DNA of 64,000 nucleotides from Streptomyces sp. HPF1205 (GTDB lineage Bacteria; Actinomycetota; Actinomycetes; Streptomycetales; Streptomycetaceae): positions 1 to 64,000 of the forward strand of contig NZ_JAINVH010000015.1 of the NCBI RefSeq assembly GCF_020400825.1. Reading direction: 5' to 3'. This document shows, piece by piece, positions 26,114 through 36,179 of the stretch. How positions within the stretch are numbered: position 1 is the stretch's first letter; the number at the start of each line of letters is the position of its first letter. The translations under genes were made by a program, and so were the position numbers. The notes beneath the pieces were generated by a model. It did no database searches, was not told the origin of the DNA, and worked only from the letters and a program-made list of their open reading frames with translations.

Positions 26114-28313
26114 GCCGGCGCCTCCGGGCGTCGATGAGCATCTCCTGGATGTTGGTCAGCGGCCGGCCCTCGGCGTCGGCGCTGTGCCGGGTCCAGTTGC
26201 CGTCGGCCGACAGGTGCCAGGACGACGTGGTGTCCGCCATCCCCGTCTGCAGCAGGTCGTTGAGCGTGGCGCGGTGGACCGGGTTGACCACCCGTACCAG
26301 CGCCTCGATCCGCCGGTCGAGGTTGCGGTGCATCATGTCGGCGCTGCCCAGCCACACTTCGGACTCGCCGCCGCCGCCGAACACGAACACCCGGGAGTGC
26401 TCCAGGAACCGGCCCAGGATGCTGCGCACCCGGATGTTGTCCGACAGCCCGGCCACGCCGGGCCGCACCGCGCAGATGCCGCGCACCCAGATGTCCACCG
26501 GCACCCCGGCCTGCGAGGCCCGGTACAGCGCGTCGATCACCGCCTCGTCGACGATCGAGTTGACCTTCATCCGCACGTACGCCGGCCGGCCCGCCTTGTG
26601 GTGCGCGATCTCCGCCATGATCCGGCGGATCAGGCCCTCGCGCAGGCTGCGCGGGGCGACCAGCAGCCGCTTGTAGGCGTCCCGCCGCGAATAGCCGGAC
26701 AGCCGGTTGAACAGGTGCGACAGGTCGGCGCCCACCTGCGGGTCGGCGGTCAGCAGGCCGAGGTCCTCGTACACCCTGGCCGTCTTCGGGTGGTAGTTGC
26801 CGGTGCCGACGTGGCTGTAGCGGTTGAGGACCTCGCCCTCCTGCCGCACCACCAGCGACAGCTTGGAGTGCGTCTTCAGGCCGACCAGCCCGTACACCAC
26901 GTGGCAGCCCGCCTCCTCCAGCTTGCGGGCCCACTTGATGTTGGCCTGCTCGTCGAAGCGCGCCTTGATCTCGACCAGCACCAGCACCTGCTTGCCGGCC
27001 TCGGCCGCGTCGATGAGCGCGTCCACGATCGGCGAGTCGCCGGAGGTGCGGTACAGGGTCTGCTTGATGGCCAGCACGTCCGGGTCGGCGGCCGCCTGCT
27101 CCAGGAACGCCTGCACCGAGGTGGAGAACGAGTCGTACGGGTGGTGCAGCAGCACGTCCCGCTCGCGCAGCGCCGCGAAGATGTCCGGCGGCGAGGCGGA
27201 CTCCACCTCGGCCAGGTCGCGGTGGGTGCCGGCGATGAACTTGGCGTACTTCAGCTCCGGCCGGTCCAGGCCCGCGATGGCGAACAGCCCGGTCAGGTCC
27301 AGCGGACCGGGCAGCGGGTAGACCTCGCGGTTCTGCATCTTCAGCTCGCGCATCAGCAGGTTCAGCACGCGCGGCGCGATGGACTCCTCGACCTCCAGCC
27401 GCACCGGCGGGCCGAAGCGGCGCCGCATGAGCTCCTTCTCCAGCGCCTGGAGCAGGTTCTCCGCGTCGTCCTCCTCGACCTCCAGGTCCTCGTTGCGGGT
27501 GACCCGGAACATGTGGTGGTCGATGACCTCCATGCCGGGGAAGAGGTAGTCCAGGTGCGCGGCGATCACGTCCTCCAGCGGCACGTACCGCTGCGGGCCG
27601 GCCTCCAGGAAGCGGGACAGGATCGGCGGCACCTTCACCCGCGCGAAGTGCTCGTGCCCGGAGACGGGGTTGCGCACCACGACCGCCAGGTTCAGCGACA
27701 GCCCCGAGATGTACGGGAAGGGGTGCGCCGGGTCCACCGCCAGCGGCGTCAGCACCGGGAAGATCTGCTGCCGGAACAGGATCGCCAGCCGCTCCTGCTC
27801 CTGGCGGGTCAGATCACCCCAGCGGATGACGTGGATGCCCTCCTCGGCGAGCTGCGGCGCCACGTCGTTCTGGAAGCAGGCGGCGTGCCTGGCCATCAGC
27901 TCGCGCGACCTGGTGAGTATCAGGTCGAGGACTTCCTTGGGCTGCAGGCCGGAGGCCGAGCGGGTGGCCACACCCGTGGCCATGCGGCGCTTGAGGCCCG
28001 CCACCCGGACCATGAAGAACTCGTCGAGGTTGCCGGCGAATATGGCCAGGAACTTGGCCCGCTCCAGCAGCGGGGTGGTGGGGTCCTCGGCGAGCTCCAG
28101 CACCCGCTCGTTGAACGCCAGCCAGCTGCGCTCGCGGTCCAGGAACCGGCCCTCGGGCAGTTCCTCGCCGAACTCCTCGCCCGCCTTGCTCAGGTCGGGC
28201 AGGTCGGGTTCGGCGGGCGGGGCGACCAGGCGCGGCCGGAAAACGCCGTCGGGCTCCCCCGGCTCGCCGGGCAACGACTGGGCGGGGACACTGGGATTGT
28301 TGGTCTGGGCCAT
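26091..28313 (-). CDS. ppk: Polyphosphate kinase 1
   Basis: A 740-aa Ppk1 that reversibly makes polyphosphate from ATP. The N-terminal domain begins [19 protein letters not shown], then [19 protein letters not shown]. The two PLDc-like C domains carry the family motifs [36 protein letters not shown] (the His region for autophosphorylation) and [22 protein letters not shown] 28313 (MAQTNNPS) follows GAGGAGGG; the frame is open to 28463, but that extension lacks a ribosome site. With CHAD and Nudix genes it forms a polyphosphate operon beside pst. Confidence 0.95.
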   Translation of the reverse strand: MAQTNNPSVPAQSLPGEPGEPDGVFRPRLVAPPAEPDLPDLSKAGEEFGEELPEGRFLDRERSWLAFNERVLELAEDPTTPLLERAKFLAIFAGNLDEFFMVRVAGLKRRMATGVATRSASGLQPKEVLDLILTRSRELMARHAACFQNDVAPQLAEEGIHVIRWGDLTRQEQERLAILFRQQIFPVLTPLAVDPAHPFPYISGLSLNLAVVVRNPVSGHEHFARVKVPPILSRFLEAGPQRYVPLEDVIAAHLDYLFPGMEVIDHHMFRVTRNEDLEVEEDDAENLLQALEKELMRRRFGPPVRLEVEESIAPRVLNLLMRELKMQNREVYPLPGPLDLTGLFAIAGLDRPELKYAKFIAGTHRDLAEVESASPPDIFAALRERDVLLHHPYDSFSTSVQAFLEQAAADPDVLAIKQTLYRTSGDSPIVDALIDAAEAGKQVLVLVEIKARFDEQANIKWARKLEEAGCHVVYGLVGLKTHSKLSLVVRQEGEVLNRYSHVGTGNYHPKTARVYEDLGLLTADPQVGADLSHLFNRLSGYSRRDAYKRLLVAPRSLREGLIRRIMAEIAHHKAGRPAYVRMKVNSIVDEAVIDALYRASQAGVPVDIWVRGICAVRPGVAGLSDNIRVRSILGRFLEHSRVFVFGGGGESEVWLGSADMMHRNLDRRIEALVRVVNPVHRATLNDLLQTGMADTTSSWHLSADGNWTRHSADAEGRPLTNIQEMLIDARRRRRGPAAAT

Positions 28314-28722
28314 GGGGTTCGAGCCCTCCTCCGGTTCCGGCACGTGCGGCGTGCGGCCGGCGGCCTTGCCGAGGCGGCCATCAGCCGTCGCTCCATTGTC
28401 CCGTGTTCCCGAGGATTCCGGCAGGTCGGGCGGGGGTGCGGGGGCAGGGGCGGCGGGCTGCATCCGCCGATGCTCGCAAGGGAGATTGAATCGCCGGTAA
28501 CGAGCGCGTTGCCGTCAGGCAAGCGGGGTGCTTCCGGAAAGGGTGGGGCGGGGGCGGCGGAGGGGTCCGTTCCGGGTTCCTTCCGGGCTCGCTCGCGGCT
28601 CGTTCCGGGCTCGTTTTCGGCCTCGTCCGCGTCCTGCCAACGCCGTTCCCGTGCCCTCGCGGCGCCCGCCCGCGCCCGCCGTTCCCCGTACCCTCCGCGG
28701 CCGCCGTATGTCCTTGCGTGCC
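28314..28722. promoter_or_regulatory. Intergenic region upstream of ppk
   Basis: These 409 bases between mshD and ppk hold no gene I can support. On the - strand GTTACCGGCG followed by ATTCAATCTC (about 28501-28482) is a poor match to the 11-bp PhoP repeats, so phosphate control of ppk is possible but weak. The half nearer mshD (about 28555-28640) has imperfect repeats of CGTTCCGGGCTCG, with no coding sign. Confidence 0.4.
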
Positions 28723-29649
28723 TCAGTTCTCCGTGCGGTACATCAGGTCCGTCTCGTGCACAGTGAACCCCAGGCGCTCGTAGACCGTCACGGCCGGGGT
28801 GTTGTCGGCGTCCACGTAGAGCATCGCCGTCGGCAGGCCGCGGTCGCGGGCCAGGTGGCGCAGGCCCAGCACGGTCAGGGCCCGGCCGAGGCCGCCGCCC
28901 TGCTCGCTGGGGGCGACCCCGACGACGTACACCTCGCCGAGCCGCTCCTCCTGGTGCACCTTCGTCCAGTGGAACCCGGCCAGCGCCGGGCCGCGGAAGG
29001 CCAGGAAGAACCCGGCCGGGTCGAACCAGGGCTCGGCCTTGCGGTCGTCCAGGTCGCGCTGGGTGAGGCTGCCCTGCTCGGGGTGGTGGGCGAAGGCGGC
29101 GGCGTTCACCGCGAGCCAGGCGGCGTCGTCCTGGCCGGGTACGAAGGGCCGTACGGTGACGCCCACCGGCCAGGACGGCTCGGGCAGGTCGGCGCAGTCC
29201 GGGTCCAGCGGGCGGCGCATCTGCCGCAGCTCGCGGAAGAGCTTCAGGCCGAGCTGGACGGCCAGGTGGCGGGCCGGCGGGTGGCCGCCGTGGGCCCACA
29301 CCCGCAGCCGCTTGCCGGTGGCGGTCAGCAGCGCCCGGCCCAGCGCGGCGCCGTGCCCGCGCCCGCGGTGCGCCGGATGCACCACGAACTCCGCGGCCGG
29401 CGCCTCCACCGGATCCGTCCCGTCGAGCTGGCCGTAGCCCACCAGGACCTCGGCCTCCCCGTCCCCGTCGGGCGCCCACACCAGCAGATGCCGCACGCCC
29501 TCGCGCGCCCCGCCCCGTACATGGAGCCTGCCCTGCTCCGACACCGCGGCCTGGCCGTCCTGCGCGGCCGCCGCGCCGATCAGCCCGAGCACCTTGTCGG
29601 CGTCGTGCCCGGGCAGTTCGCTCACGTCCTCGATTCGCCGGTCGGTCAT
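28723..29649 (-). CDS. mshD: Mycothiol synthase
   Basis: A 308-aa MshD that acetylates Cys-GlcN-Ins in the last step of mycothiol synthesis. It has two tandem GNAT halves. The N-half motif is FVVHPAHRGRGHGAALGRALL and the active C-half motif is VYVVGVAPSEQGGGLGRALT, with FHWTKVH typical of MshD. ATG 29649 (MTDRRIEDV) is the start. This locates the organism among actinomycetes. Its neighbours are unrelated in function. Confidence 0.95.
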   Translation of the reverse strand: MTDRRIEDVSELPGHDADKVLGLIGAAAAQDGQAAVSEQGRLHVRGGAREGVRHLLVWAPDGDGEAEVLVGYGQLDGTDPVEAPAAEFVVHPAHRGRGHGAALGRALLTATGKRLRVWAHGGHPPARHLAVQLGLKLFRELRQMRRPLDPDCADLPEPSWPVGVTVRPFVPGQDDAAWLAVNAAAFAHHPEQGSLTQRDLDDRKAEPWFDPAGFFLAFRGPALAGFHWTKVHQEERLGEVYVVGVAPSEQGGGLGRALTVLGLRHLARDRGLPTAMLYVDADNTPAVTVYERLGFTVHETDLMYRTEN

Positions 29650-29716
29650 GGTGCAGATCGTACGGCGGCCCGCCCCGGTGATCGATGAGGAACGGCGATA
29701 CGCCCGCCCCGTCCCG

Positions 29717-30982
29717 CTAAGGCCGCCCGGCCGCCCCGAGCTCCGGTGCCGGTCCCTGCCCCGGTCCCTGCCCCGGGCCCTGCCCCGGTCCGGCATCAGG
29801 AGCTTCCGGTGCCTCGGCCCCCTCCCGTTCCCGCCGCGCGGCGACCGGCACGATCAGTGCGGACAGGCCCGCCGTGGCCGCGGCCAGCGCGAAGCCGGGC
29901 CAGTAGGCGGTGGCCGAGATCACGGCCGCCATGGCCGGCGGCACCAGGGCGGCGGTGAGGTTCTGGCCGGTGTTGTGCACGCCCAGGGCGCGGCCCGACC
30001 AGGCGCTGCCGGCGATCTCGGCGGTGGAGGTGAAGGACAGCCCGTTGGTGCTCGCGGTGATCGCGATCGCCGCGACGAGCAGCGCCGGGGTGAGCGGCGA
30101 GGGGAAGGCGGTGCTCAGCGCGGTGGCGGCGACCACCGCGGCGGTCACGGCGGCGAGCTGCCGCATGGGCCGCAGCCGGCTGCCGGTCCGGTCCGACCAG
30201 CGGCCGACCAGCACGCGGGACAGCGCGCCCAGCCCCTGGGCGAGCGCGATCAGCCGGCCCGCGCCGACCGCCGACCAGCCCCGCACGTCCACCAGCAGCA
30301 CCAGCGCGAACGCCCCGGCGGTGAACTGCGGCACCACCAGCAGCGCCGCCGAACCGTGGATCCGCGGCAGGACGCGCGAACCGCGGTACGGATTGGGCGC
30401 GGGCCCGGCCGCCGCCGTCCGCGGCCGGGCCGGGTCGGCGGCGAAGGCCGCGACGAGTGCGGCGACGACCCCGCAGGTCACGGCCAGGAACCCGATCGCG
30501 CCCGGCAGCCCGTGGGCGCCGGCCAGCGGCGGCATCGCCAGCGCGGCCAGGCCCATGCCCAGCGGGGTGGAGGTCTGCCGGATGCCCATCGCCAGCCCGC
30601 GCTCGCGCCGCCCGAACCAGCCCATGACCATCCGTCCGCTGGCCGAGTACACCGAGGCTCCGGCCGCGCCGGCGACCACGAGCAGCGCGCCCAGCGGCAC
30701 CGCCCCGTGTACGCCCCACGCGGCGGCTGCCAGCGCGCCGAACGCCGCCGCGAGCCCGCAGGCGATCACCAGCCGCTCCCCGAACCGGTCGGCGGCGGCG
30801 CCCCAGGCGTACAGCGCCAGCACCAGCCCCGCCGTGGGGCAGGCCACCAGCACCCCGACCTGCGTCAGCGAAAGCCCCTCGCGCCCCCGCAGCTCGTCGG
30901 CGAGGTACGGCACCCCGTACACGAACGCGCAGGCCGCCGTCTGCGCCGCCGTCCCCAGCGCGAGCATGATCCATCGACGCAA
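29717..30982 (-). CDS. MFS permease
   Basis: A 421-aa twelve-helix major facilitator, with loop 2-3 AWGAAADRFGERLV and loop 8-9 LVGRWSDRTGSRLR. The overall look is that of the CynX/oxalate-type MFS_1 family; the substrate is unknown. The C-terminus holds a GPGQ repeat (GPGQGPGQGPGQG), coded by a 12-bp tandem repeat near 29757-29795. A TTG start at 30982 lies about 10 bases after AGGAGG; the ATG five codons in is the alternative. Confidence 0.85.
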   Translation of the reverse strand: MRRWIMLALGTAAQTAACAFVYGVPYLADELRGREGLSLTQVGVLVACPTAGLVLALYAWGAAADRFGERLVIACGLAAAFGALAAAAWGVHGAVPLGALLVVAGAAGASVYSASGRMVMGWFGRRERGLAMGIRQTSTPLGMGLAALAMPPLAGAHGLPGAIGFLAVTCGVVAALVAAFAADPARPRTAAAGPAPNPYRGSRVLPRIHGSAALLVVPQFTAGAFALVLLVDVRGWSAVGAGRLIALAQGLGALSRVLVGRWSDRTGSRLRPMRQLAAVTAAVVAATALSTAFPSPLTPALLVAAIAITASTNGLSFTSTAEIAGSAWSGRALGVHNTGQNLTAALVPPAMAAVISATAYWPGFALAAATAGLSALIVPVAARREREGAEAPEAPDAGPGQGPGQGPGQGPAPELGAAGRP

Positions 30983-31116
30983 CGCCTCGGCACCTCCTGG
31001 GTGGGTGGTGCGGCCAAGTATCCGCTGAGGCCGTCATGTGAGACAGACATTTCCGTATGGCGAGACGATCACGGACGGACGGCTGCGGCCCCTGCCCCGT
31101 CATTACTCTGTCGTCC

Positions 31117-31371
31117 ATGGAAACGACCGCACCCGAGTTCATCCGGAACGCGTCGAGGATCCTCGCGGCCGCCGAGCGCGGCGAACGCGTCACGGTGACC
31201 AGGAACGGGCGGCCGGTCGCCGTCCTCACTCCCGTCGGCGACAAGAGGGACGTCGCCCTGTGTCCGACCGGCCCGATGGGCGAGGACGACGAGGCGCCGG
31301 TGTTCCGCGGTGGCACCGCCGTGGACCGGTCCGCCGGGCGCGAGGGCTGCCTTGAGGGGTTCGGGGCGTGA
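31117..31371 (+). CDS. Phd/YefM-family antitoxin-like protein
   Basis: An 84-aa protein whose first 45 residues match the Phd/YefM DNA-binding fold (APEFIRNASRILAAAERGER, then VTVTRNGRPVAVLTPV). The tail does not resemble a known toxin-neutralising segment. ATG 31117. The next gene overlaps it by 4 bases (GTGA), as in toxin-antitoxin pairs, but that partner is not a recognisable toxin. It may be an orphan antitoxin kept as a regulator. Confidence 0.75.
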   Translation: METTAPEFIRNASRILAAAERGERVTVTRNGRPVAVLTPVGDKRDVALCPTGPMGEDDEAPVFRGGTAVDRSAGREGCLEGFGA

Positions 31372-31589
31372 CCGAGCTCATCGCCTCCGCGGTCGAGCGG
31401 GAGCTGCGCGGCCGGATTCTCGACGGGTATCTGGCCGAGTACGAACGGCGCAAAGGGCCGCTGTCCCGCGAGCAGCAGGACCGTGCCCAGCAGGTCTTCG
31501 ACGAGGCGTTTGATTCCCGGTGTGATCCACCCCGCTCACCCGCCGCCGCTCCCCGGTGGGGCCGTCGGGGCTCCTGGGAGGAGGAGTGA
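31368..31589 (+). CDS. Small protein resembling a CopG antitoxin C-terminus
   Basis: A 73-aa reading frame. Residues 1-50 (LIASAVERELRGRILDGYLA, then EYERRKGPLSREQQDRAQQVFDEAF) look like the helical tail of CopG/VapB-type antitoxins, but the ribbon-helix-helix that should precede it is missing. The last 25 residues (CDPPRSPAAAPRWGRRG) look like read-through out of frame, and they run into the 3' end of the convergent kinase gene. It may be a decayed toxin-antitoxin remnant. Coupled start GTG 31368. Confidence 0.5.
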   Translation: MTELIASAVERELRGRILDGYLAEYERRKGPLSREQQDRAQQVFDEAFDSRCDPPRSPAAAPRWGRRGSWEEE

Positions 31590-32966
31590 GGCGAGGGTGC
31601 CGCCGCCCGGGGCCGGGGTGAGGGAGACCTCGCCGCCGGACTGCTCGACGGTGCGGGCCACGATCGACAGGCCGAGGCCGCTGCCGGGCAGGCTGCGGGC
31701 CGAGGGGGAGCGCCAGAAGCGCTCGAAGACGTGCGGGAGTTCGTCGGCGGGGATGCCGGGGCCGTGATCGCGCACGGTGAGCCGGCCGCCGTGCAGGCGG
31801 ACCTCGATCTCACCACCCGCCGGGCTGAACTTCACCGCGTTGTCCAGCAGGTTGACGATCGCGCGCTCCAGGGCCGCCGCGTCGCCGCGGACGTACCAGG
31901 GCGCGACATCGGAGATGATCTTCAGGTCCGGGCCGCGCAGCCGGGCCCGCTCCAGGGCCGTGGCCGTCACCTCGTGCAGCGCGACGACCGTGACGGCGGG
32001 CCCGGCGTCCGGCCGGGACAGCTCCTGCAGGTCGCCGATGAGCGCGGCCAGCTCCGACATCTGCGCCTTCACCGAGGCCAGTAGGGCCTTGCGGTCCTCC
32101 GGCGGGATCGCCCGGCCGGTCGCCTCGCTGCGCTCCAGCAGTTCGATGTTGGTACGCAGGGACGTCAGCGGCGTGCGCAGCTCGTGCCCCGCGTCCGCGA
32201 TGAGCTGCTGCTGCCGGTCCCGCGACGAGGCGAGCGCGGCGGTCATCGCGTTGAACGACGCGCCGAGCCGGGCGATCTCGTCCTCCCCGCTCACCGGGAT
32301 CCGCACGTTCAGGTCCTCGGTCCTGGCGATGTGCTCCACGGTCTGGGTCAGGGTGTCCACCGGGCGCAGCCCCGTCCGCGCGATCCACATGCCGGCGCTG
32401 GCCGCGCCCAGCACACCGACACCGGACACGGCGAGCAGCACCCAGGCCAGGGTGGTGAGGGGGTCGGTGACGTCGCTGGTCGGGCGGGCGACGGACAGGG
32501 CGGCCGGCTGGCCGCCGTTGACGAGCAGCCCGTTGGTGGTGCGCACCCGCAGGCGGTGGCCGTCGTCCTTGACCGTGTGGGTCACCGAGACCGGCGGATC
32601 GCTGGGCGGCACGGCGGCGACGGCCTTGTCCTCGGCCGTGACGGTGAACGTGCCGGACCCGGAGATCCAGCAGGTGGTGCCGTCGGCGAGGACGAGCTGC
32701 GCGGTGACGTTCGACGGGTTGATGTTGTACTGCCCCTGGTCGGGCCGCGGCGGCCGCGTCCGGCAGGGGAGGACGCCGAGGGTCTTCTCCACCTGCTGGA
32801 GCTGCCGGGAGGCGTCCGCCTGCCCCTCGCTCAGCGACTTGTCGAGCTGCGAGTTGAACCGGTCCCTGGTGATCAGCCAGCACGCCAGCGCCGCGGCGGC
32901 CACCGCGACCGCGACGGCGACCGCCGTCAGCAGGGTGAGCCGGGAACGCAGCGGGAGCTTGCTCAT
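31536..32966 (-). CDS. Sensor histidine kinase (MprB-like)
   Basis: A 476-aa membrane kinase. A first helix lies at about 12-32. The extracytoplasmic sensor (33-165) has two Cys (CRTRPP and TTCWIS) that could form a disulfide. A second helix is at about 171-193, then HAMP, HisKA with His261 in DAGHELRTPL, and HATPase_c with NLLDNAVKFSPAG (N box), DHGPGIP and GSGLGLSIV. Its pairing with a response regulator and a trypsin-like protease mirrors mycobacterial MprAB-PepD, which senses envelope stress. The C-terminal Pro/Gly tail overlaps the small protein gene. Confidence 0.92.
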   Translation of the reverse strand: MSKLPLRSRLTLLTAVAVAVAVAAAALACWLITRDRFNSQLDKSLSEGQADASRQLQQVEKTLGVLPCRTRPPRPDQGQYNINPSNVTAQLVLADGTTCWISGSGTFTVTAEDKAVAAVPPSDPPVSVTHTVKDDGHRLRVRTTNGLLVNGGQPAALSVARPTSDVTDPLTTLAWVLLAVSGVGVLGAASAGMWIARTGLRPVDTLTQTVEHIARTEDLNVRIPVSGEDEIARLGASFNAMTAALASSRDRQQQLIADAGHELRTPLTSLRTNIELLERSEATGRAIPPEDRKALLASVKAQMSELAALIGDLQELSRPDAGPAVTVVALHEVTATALERARLRGPDLKIISDVAPWYVRGDAAALERAIVNLLDNAVKFSPAGGEIEVRLHGGRLTVRDHGPGIPADELPHVFERFWRSPSARSLPGSGLGLSIVARTVEQSGGEVSLTPAPGGGTLASLLLPGAPTAPPGSGGG

Positions 32967-32982
32967 GGATCGGTCCCGTCCG

Positions 32983-33732
32983 TCAGCGGCCGGGGCCGTT
33001 GTCCGCGGCGCGCAGCACGTAGCCGACGCCCCGCACGGTGTGGACGATCCGCGGCAGGCCGCCCGCCTCGGTCTTGCGGCGCAGGTACATCACGTACACG
33101 TCGAGCGAGTTCGAGGACGGCTCGAAGTCGAAGCCCCACACCGCCTTGAGGATCTGCTCGCGGGTGAGGACCTGGCGGGGGTGGGTCAGGAACAGCTCCA
33201 GCAGGGTGTACTCGGTACGGGTCAGCTCCACCGGCCGCCCGGCCCTGGTGACCTCGCGCGTGGCCGGGTCCATGCGCAGGTCGCCGAAGGTCAGTGCGGT
33301 GTCGTCGGGGTGGCCGGCGGCGGCGGTGTAGGAGGAGCGGCGCAGCAGGGCGCGCAGCCGGGCCAGCAGCTCGTCCAGTTCGAAGGGCTTGACGAGGTAG
33401 TCGTCGGCGCCCGCGTCGAGGCCGGTGACCCGGTCGCCGACGGTGTCGCGGGCGGTGAGCATGAGGATCGGGGTGGTGACCCCGCCGGCCCGCAGCCGGC
33501 GGGCGGTGGTCAGGCCGTCCATGCGCGGCATCAGGACGTCGAGCACGATGGCGTCCGGGCGGTGGGCGGCGACCTGGTCGAGGGCGGCCAGGCCGTCCCC
33601 GGCGAGTTCCGTCTCGTACCCCTCGAAGGCCAGGCTGCGGCGCAGCGCCTCCCGCACCGCGGGCTCGTCGTCCACGATCAGGATGCGGGCGGGCGCCTCG
33701 CCGTTCTCGCCGGAGCCGGAACCAGGGCTCAT
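32983..33732 (-). CDS. OmpR-family response regulator (MprA-like)
   Basis: A 249-aa regulator. The receiver has Asp65 in [11 protein letters not shown], the acidic pair DDE and the switch residues LTARD and VKPFE. A winged-helix DNA-binding domain follows (about 145-240, [20 protein letters not shown], then [11 protein letters not shown]). ATG 33732 was chosen; the frame is open to 33780. It sits 16 bases before the kinase gene, so they are one operon and one phosphorelay. Confidence 0.93.
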   Translation of the reverse strand: MSPGSGSGENGEAPARILIVDDEPAVREALRRSLAFEGYETELAGDGLAALDQVAAHRPDAIVLDVLMPRMDGLTTARRLRAGGVTTPILMLTARDTVGDRVTGLDAGADDYLVKPFELDELLARLRALLRRSSYTAAAGHPDDTALTFGDLRMDPATREVTRAGRPVELTRTEYTLLELFLTHPRQVLTREQILKAVWGFDFEPSSNSLDVYVMYLRRKTEAGGLPRIVHTVRGVGYVLRAADNGPGR

Positions 33733-33956
33733 GTGTGGGTTACCTCGCTGCTGAAGGCTCGAAGGCCGCTCGAAGGCCACTTGACGACCGTACGTATGGA
33801 TGCCGAACCGCTGGTGCCGTCGCCGGACCGGGCAGGACCGGGGCGTCCCGGCACCCCTCAGCGTCGCACAGCGCCGCGGTGCGGTGCGGCGGGGTGCCGC
33901 GGGTGGGCCGGTGCCGCCGGTGCGGGGCCCGGCCCGGCGGCTCGGCGCCGGCCGCC

Positions 33957-34994
33957 TCAGCTCTGGGTGCCGCCGGCCCGCAGGGTCGCCAGGTCGGCCT
34001 TGACGGTGTTGACCGGGATGGCGAAGCCCAGGCCCACGCTGCCCGCCGACGAGGAGCCGGCCGAGGAGGAGCCGGCGTACATCGCCGAGTTGATTCCGAC
34101 GATCCGGCCGCTCATGTCGATCAGCGCGCCGCCGGAGTTGCCCGGGTTGAGCGAGGCGTCGGTCTGGATGGCCTTGTACGTGGTGGTGGACGAGCCCGTG
34201 TCACCTTTGTACTGGTTGCCGCCGAAGGAGAACGGCCAGCGCCCGTCGCCGCCGCCGAACGGATTGCCCTGGCTCTCGTCGGTGGGCACCGTCACGTCGC
34301 GGTCGAGCGCGGAGACGATGCCGCTGGTGACGGTGTTGCTCAGGCCCTCGGGGGAGCCGATGGCCACCACCTGGTCGCCGACCGCGAGGCCGCTGGAGTC
34401 GCCCAGCGTCGCCGCCGGAAGTCCGCTCGCGCCCCGCACCTTGATCAGCGCGAGGTCCTTCTTCGGGTCGGTGCCGACCACCGAGGCGCTCGCGGTCCTG
34501 CCGTTGCAGTACGTCACGGAGACGTCGTCGGCGCCGGCGATCACGTGGTTGTTGGTGACGATCTGGCCGTCCGCCGTGATGATCACGCCGGCCCCGGTGG
34601 ACTTCCCGGAGTTCGAGGTCGCGTTGATCTCCACGACGCTCGGGCCGACCGCCTTGGCCACGCCCGCTACGCTGCCGTCGAGCGCGCTGGCGTTCCTCGC
34701 GGCGGCGGCCGACACGGTGGCCGTCGTGTCCGAGCCGCCGGCCGCGTTCCCGATGAGGGCGCCCGCGCCGCCCCCGATCGCGCCCGCGGCCACCGCCACG
34801 GCGGCCAGCAGGGCGTACGGTCCGCGTACCCGCCTTCTGCGCCGGCCCGCGGCCTCGGGGGCGGGGGCGTACGCGTACGCCTCAGGAGTCGCGGGGCCCG
34901 TGGGCGCCGTGGGCGCCGTGGGTCCGAAGTAGAGCGGAAGCTGAGGGTCCGGCCGACCCTGGTGTTCATCGCCGGTGTGGCTGCTCTCGTTCAT
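33957..34994 (-). CDS. Membrane-anchored trypsin-like serine protease (PepD/HtrA-like)
   Basis: A 345-aa S1C protease with a Pro/Tyr-rich cytosolic head, a basic stretch (51-57), one helix (59-84) and an extracytoplasmic chymotrypsin fold. The triad is His150 (TNNHVI), Asp180 (KKDLALI) and Ser287 (GNSGGAL). A Ser/Gly insert ([11 protein letters not shown]) lies near 308-318. There is no PDZ domain, unlike HtrA and mycobacterial PepD; the chain ends just after the protease fold. It lies upstream of the MprAB-like pair on the same strand and is a likely target of that system. Confidence 0.9.
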   Translation of the reverse strand: MNESSHTGDEHQGRPDPQLPLYFGPTAPTAPTGPATPEAYAYAPAPEAAGRRRRRVRGPYALLAAVAVAAGAIGGGAGALIGNAAGGSDTTATVSAAAARNASALDGSVAGVAKAVGPSVVEINATSNSGKSTGAGVIITADGQIVTNNHVIAGADDVSVTYCNGRTASASVVGTDPKKDLALIKVRGASGLPAATLGDSSGLAVGDQVVAIGSPEGLSNTVTSGIVSALDRDVTVPTDESQGNPFGGGDGRWPFSFGGNQYKGDTGSSTTTYKAIQTDASLNPGNSGGALIDMSGRIVGINSAMYAGSSSAGSSSAGSVGLGFAIPVNTVKADLATLRAGGTQS

Positions 34995-35107
34995 GTCTCC
35001 GACTGTGCGGCGCTTTCATGAGAGGTTCCTGAGCGCACGCTGAGAAGCCCGGCAGAAGGGTGTACGCCCGAGATGAGGATCCACCGGACGGGCCCGTGCC
35101 GCCCCGG

Positions 35108-36136
35108 TCAGTGCGGCCCGCAGCCGCAGGAGTTGCGGACGACGAGGCGGGACGGGAACTGCCGCACCCGCTCGCGCCTGCCGCCGGGCACCCGCAGGGA
35201 GTCGTCGAGGACGGCGTCCACCGCCGCACGGGCCATGGCCTGGCGGTCGGAGGCGACGGTGGTGAGCGGGGGGTCGGCGAGCGCGGCTTCCTTGACGTCG
35301 TCGAAGCCGGCCACCGCGAGGTCGCCGGGCACGTCGAGGCGCAGCTCACGGGCGGCGCGCAGCACCCCTATCGCCTGGTCGTCGGTGGCGCAGAAGATCG
35401 CCGGGGGCCGGTCGGGTCCCGACAGCAGCCGCAGTGCGACCTCGTAGGCGTCGTAGCGGTTGTACGGGGACTGGAAGAGGCGGCCCTCGGTGGGCCGCCC
35501 CGCCTCCTGCATGGCGCGTCTCCAGCCGGCGACGTGGTCGGTGACCGGGTCGCCGGTGACCGGGGTGATCTCGGTGCCGCCGAGGCAGGCCACGTACTCG
35601 TACCCGTGCTCCAGCAGGTGCCGGGTGGCGAGCTGCGCGCCGCCGATGTCGTCGGTCACCACGGCGATGTCGTCGATGGCCTCGGGCCGCTCGTGCAGCA
35701 GCACCACCCGGGCGTCCCAGGCGTCGATCTCGGTCGCGGCGTTCTCGCTCGGGCCCTGGCTGATCAGGATCAGGCCGGAGACCCGCATCCCGAGGAACGC
35801 CCGCAGGTAGTGCACCTCGCGCTCGTCGAGGTAGTCGGAGTTGCCGACCAGCACCATCTTGCCGCGCTCGGACGCCGCCTGTTCGACGGCGTGCGCCATC
35901 TCCGCGAAGAACGGCTGCCGCGCGTCCGGCACGATCAGGCCGATCAGGTCGGTACGGCGGCTCGCCATCGCCTGGGCCACCCGGTCCGGGCGATAGCCGA
36001 GCTGCTTGATGGCCGCGAGCACCCGCTCGCGGGTGGCCGGGGCTACCGGCCGGGGTCCGTTGTTGATGACGTAGCTGACGACCGCGGTCGAGGTCCCCGC
36101 CAGCCTGGCCACGTCGTCGCGCGTCACCTTGGGCAC
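35108..36136 (-). CDS. LacI-family transcriptional regulator
   Basis: A 342-aa regulator. The N-terminal helix-turn-helix is [20 protein letters not shown] with hinge helix [14 protein letters not shown]. The periplasmic-binding-like effector domain spans about 60-335 ([20 protein letters not shown], then [20 protein letters not shown]). It ends in CGCG (SCGCGPH), common in actinobacterial LacI proteins. GTG 36136 (VPKVTRDD) places the HTH at the N-terminus; the longer open frame is Arg-rich noise. No sugar genes are adjacent, so the effector is unknown. Confidence 0.92.
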   Translation of the reverse strand: MPKVTRDDVARLAGTSTAVVSYVINNGPRPVAPATRERVLAAIKQLGYRPDRVAQAMASRRTDLIGLIVPDARQPFFAEMAHAVEQAASERGKMVLVGNSDYLDEREVHYLRAFLGMRVSGLILISQGPSENAATEIDAWDARVVLLHERPEAIDDIAVVTDDIGGAQLATRHLLEHGYEYVACLGGTEITPVTGDPVTDHVAGWRRAMQEAGRPTEGRLFQSPYNRYDAYEVALRLLSGPDRPPAIFCATDDQAIGVLRAARELRLDVPGDLAVAGFDDVKEAALADPPLTTVASDRQAMARAAVDAVLDDSLRVPGGRRERVRQFPSRLVVRNSCGCGPH

Positions 36137-36179
36137 GTCGCGCAGTCTACGCGGGTCCACCCTGCGGCCATACGGCTTG

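Noticed and set aside
25023-28766. Very long open frame on the + strand opposite the CHAD and ppk genes
   Set aside because: It is an antisense shadow caused by high G+C codon bias. Its translation is Arg/Ala/Ser-rich with no motif, while the - strand carries clear CHAD and Ppk domains.
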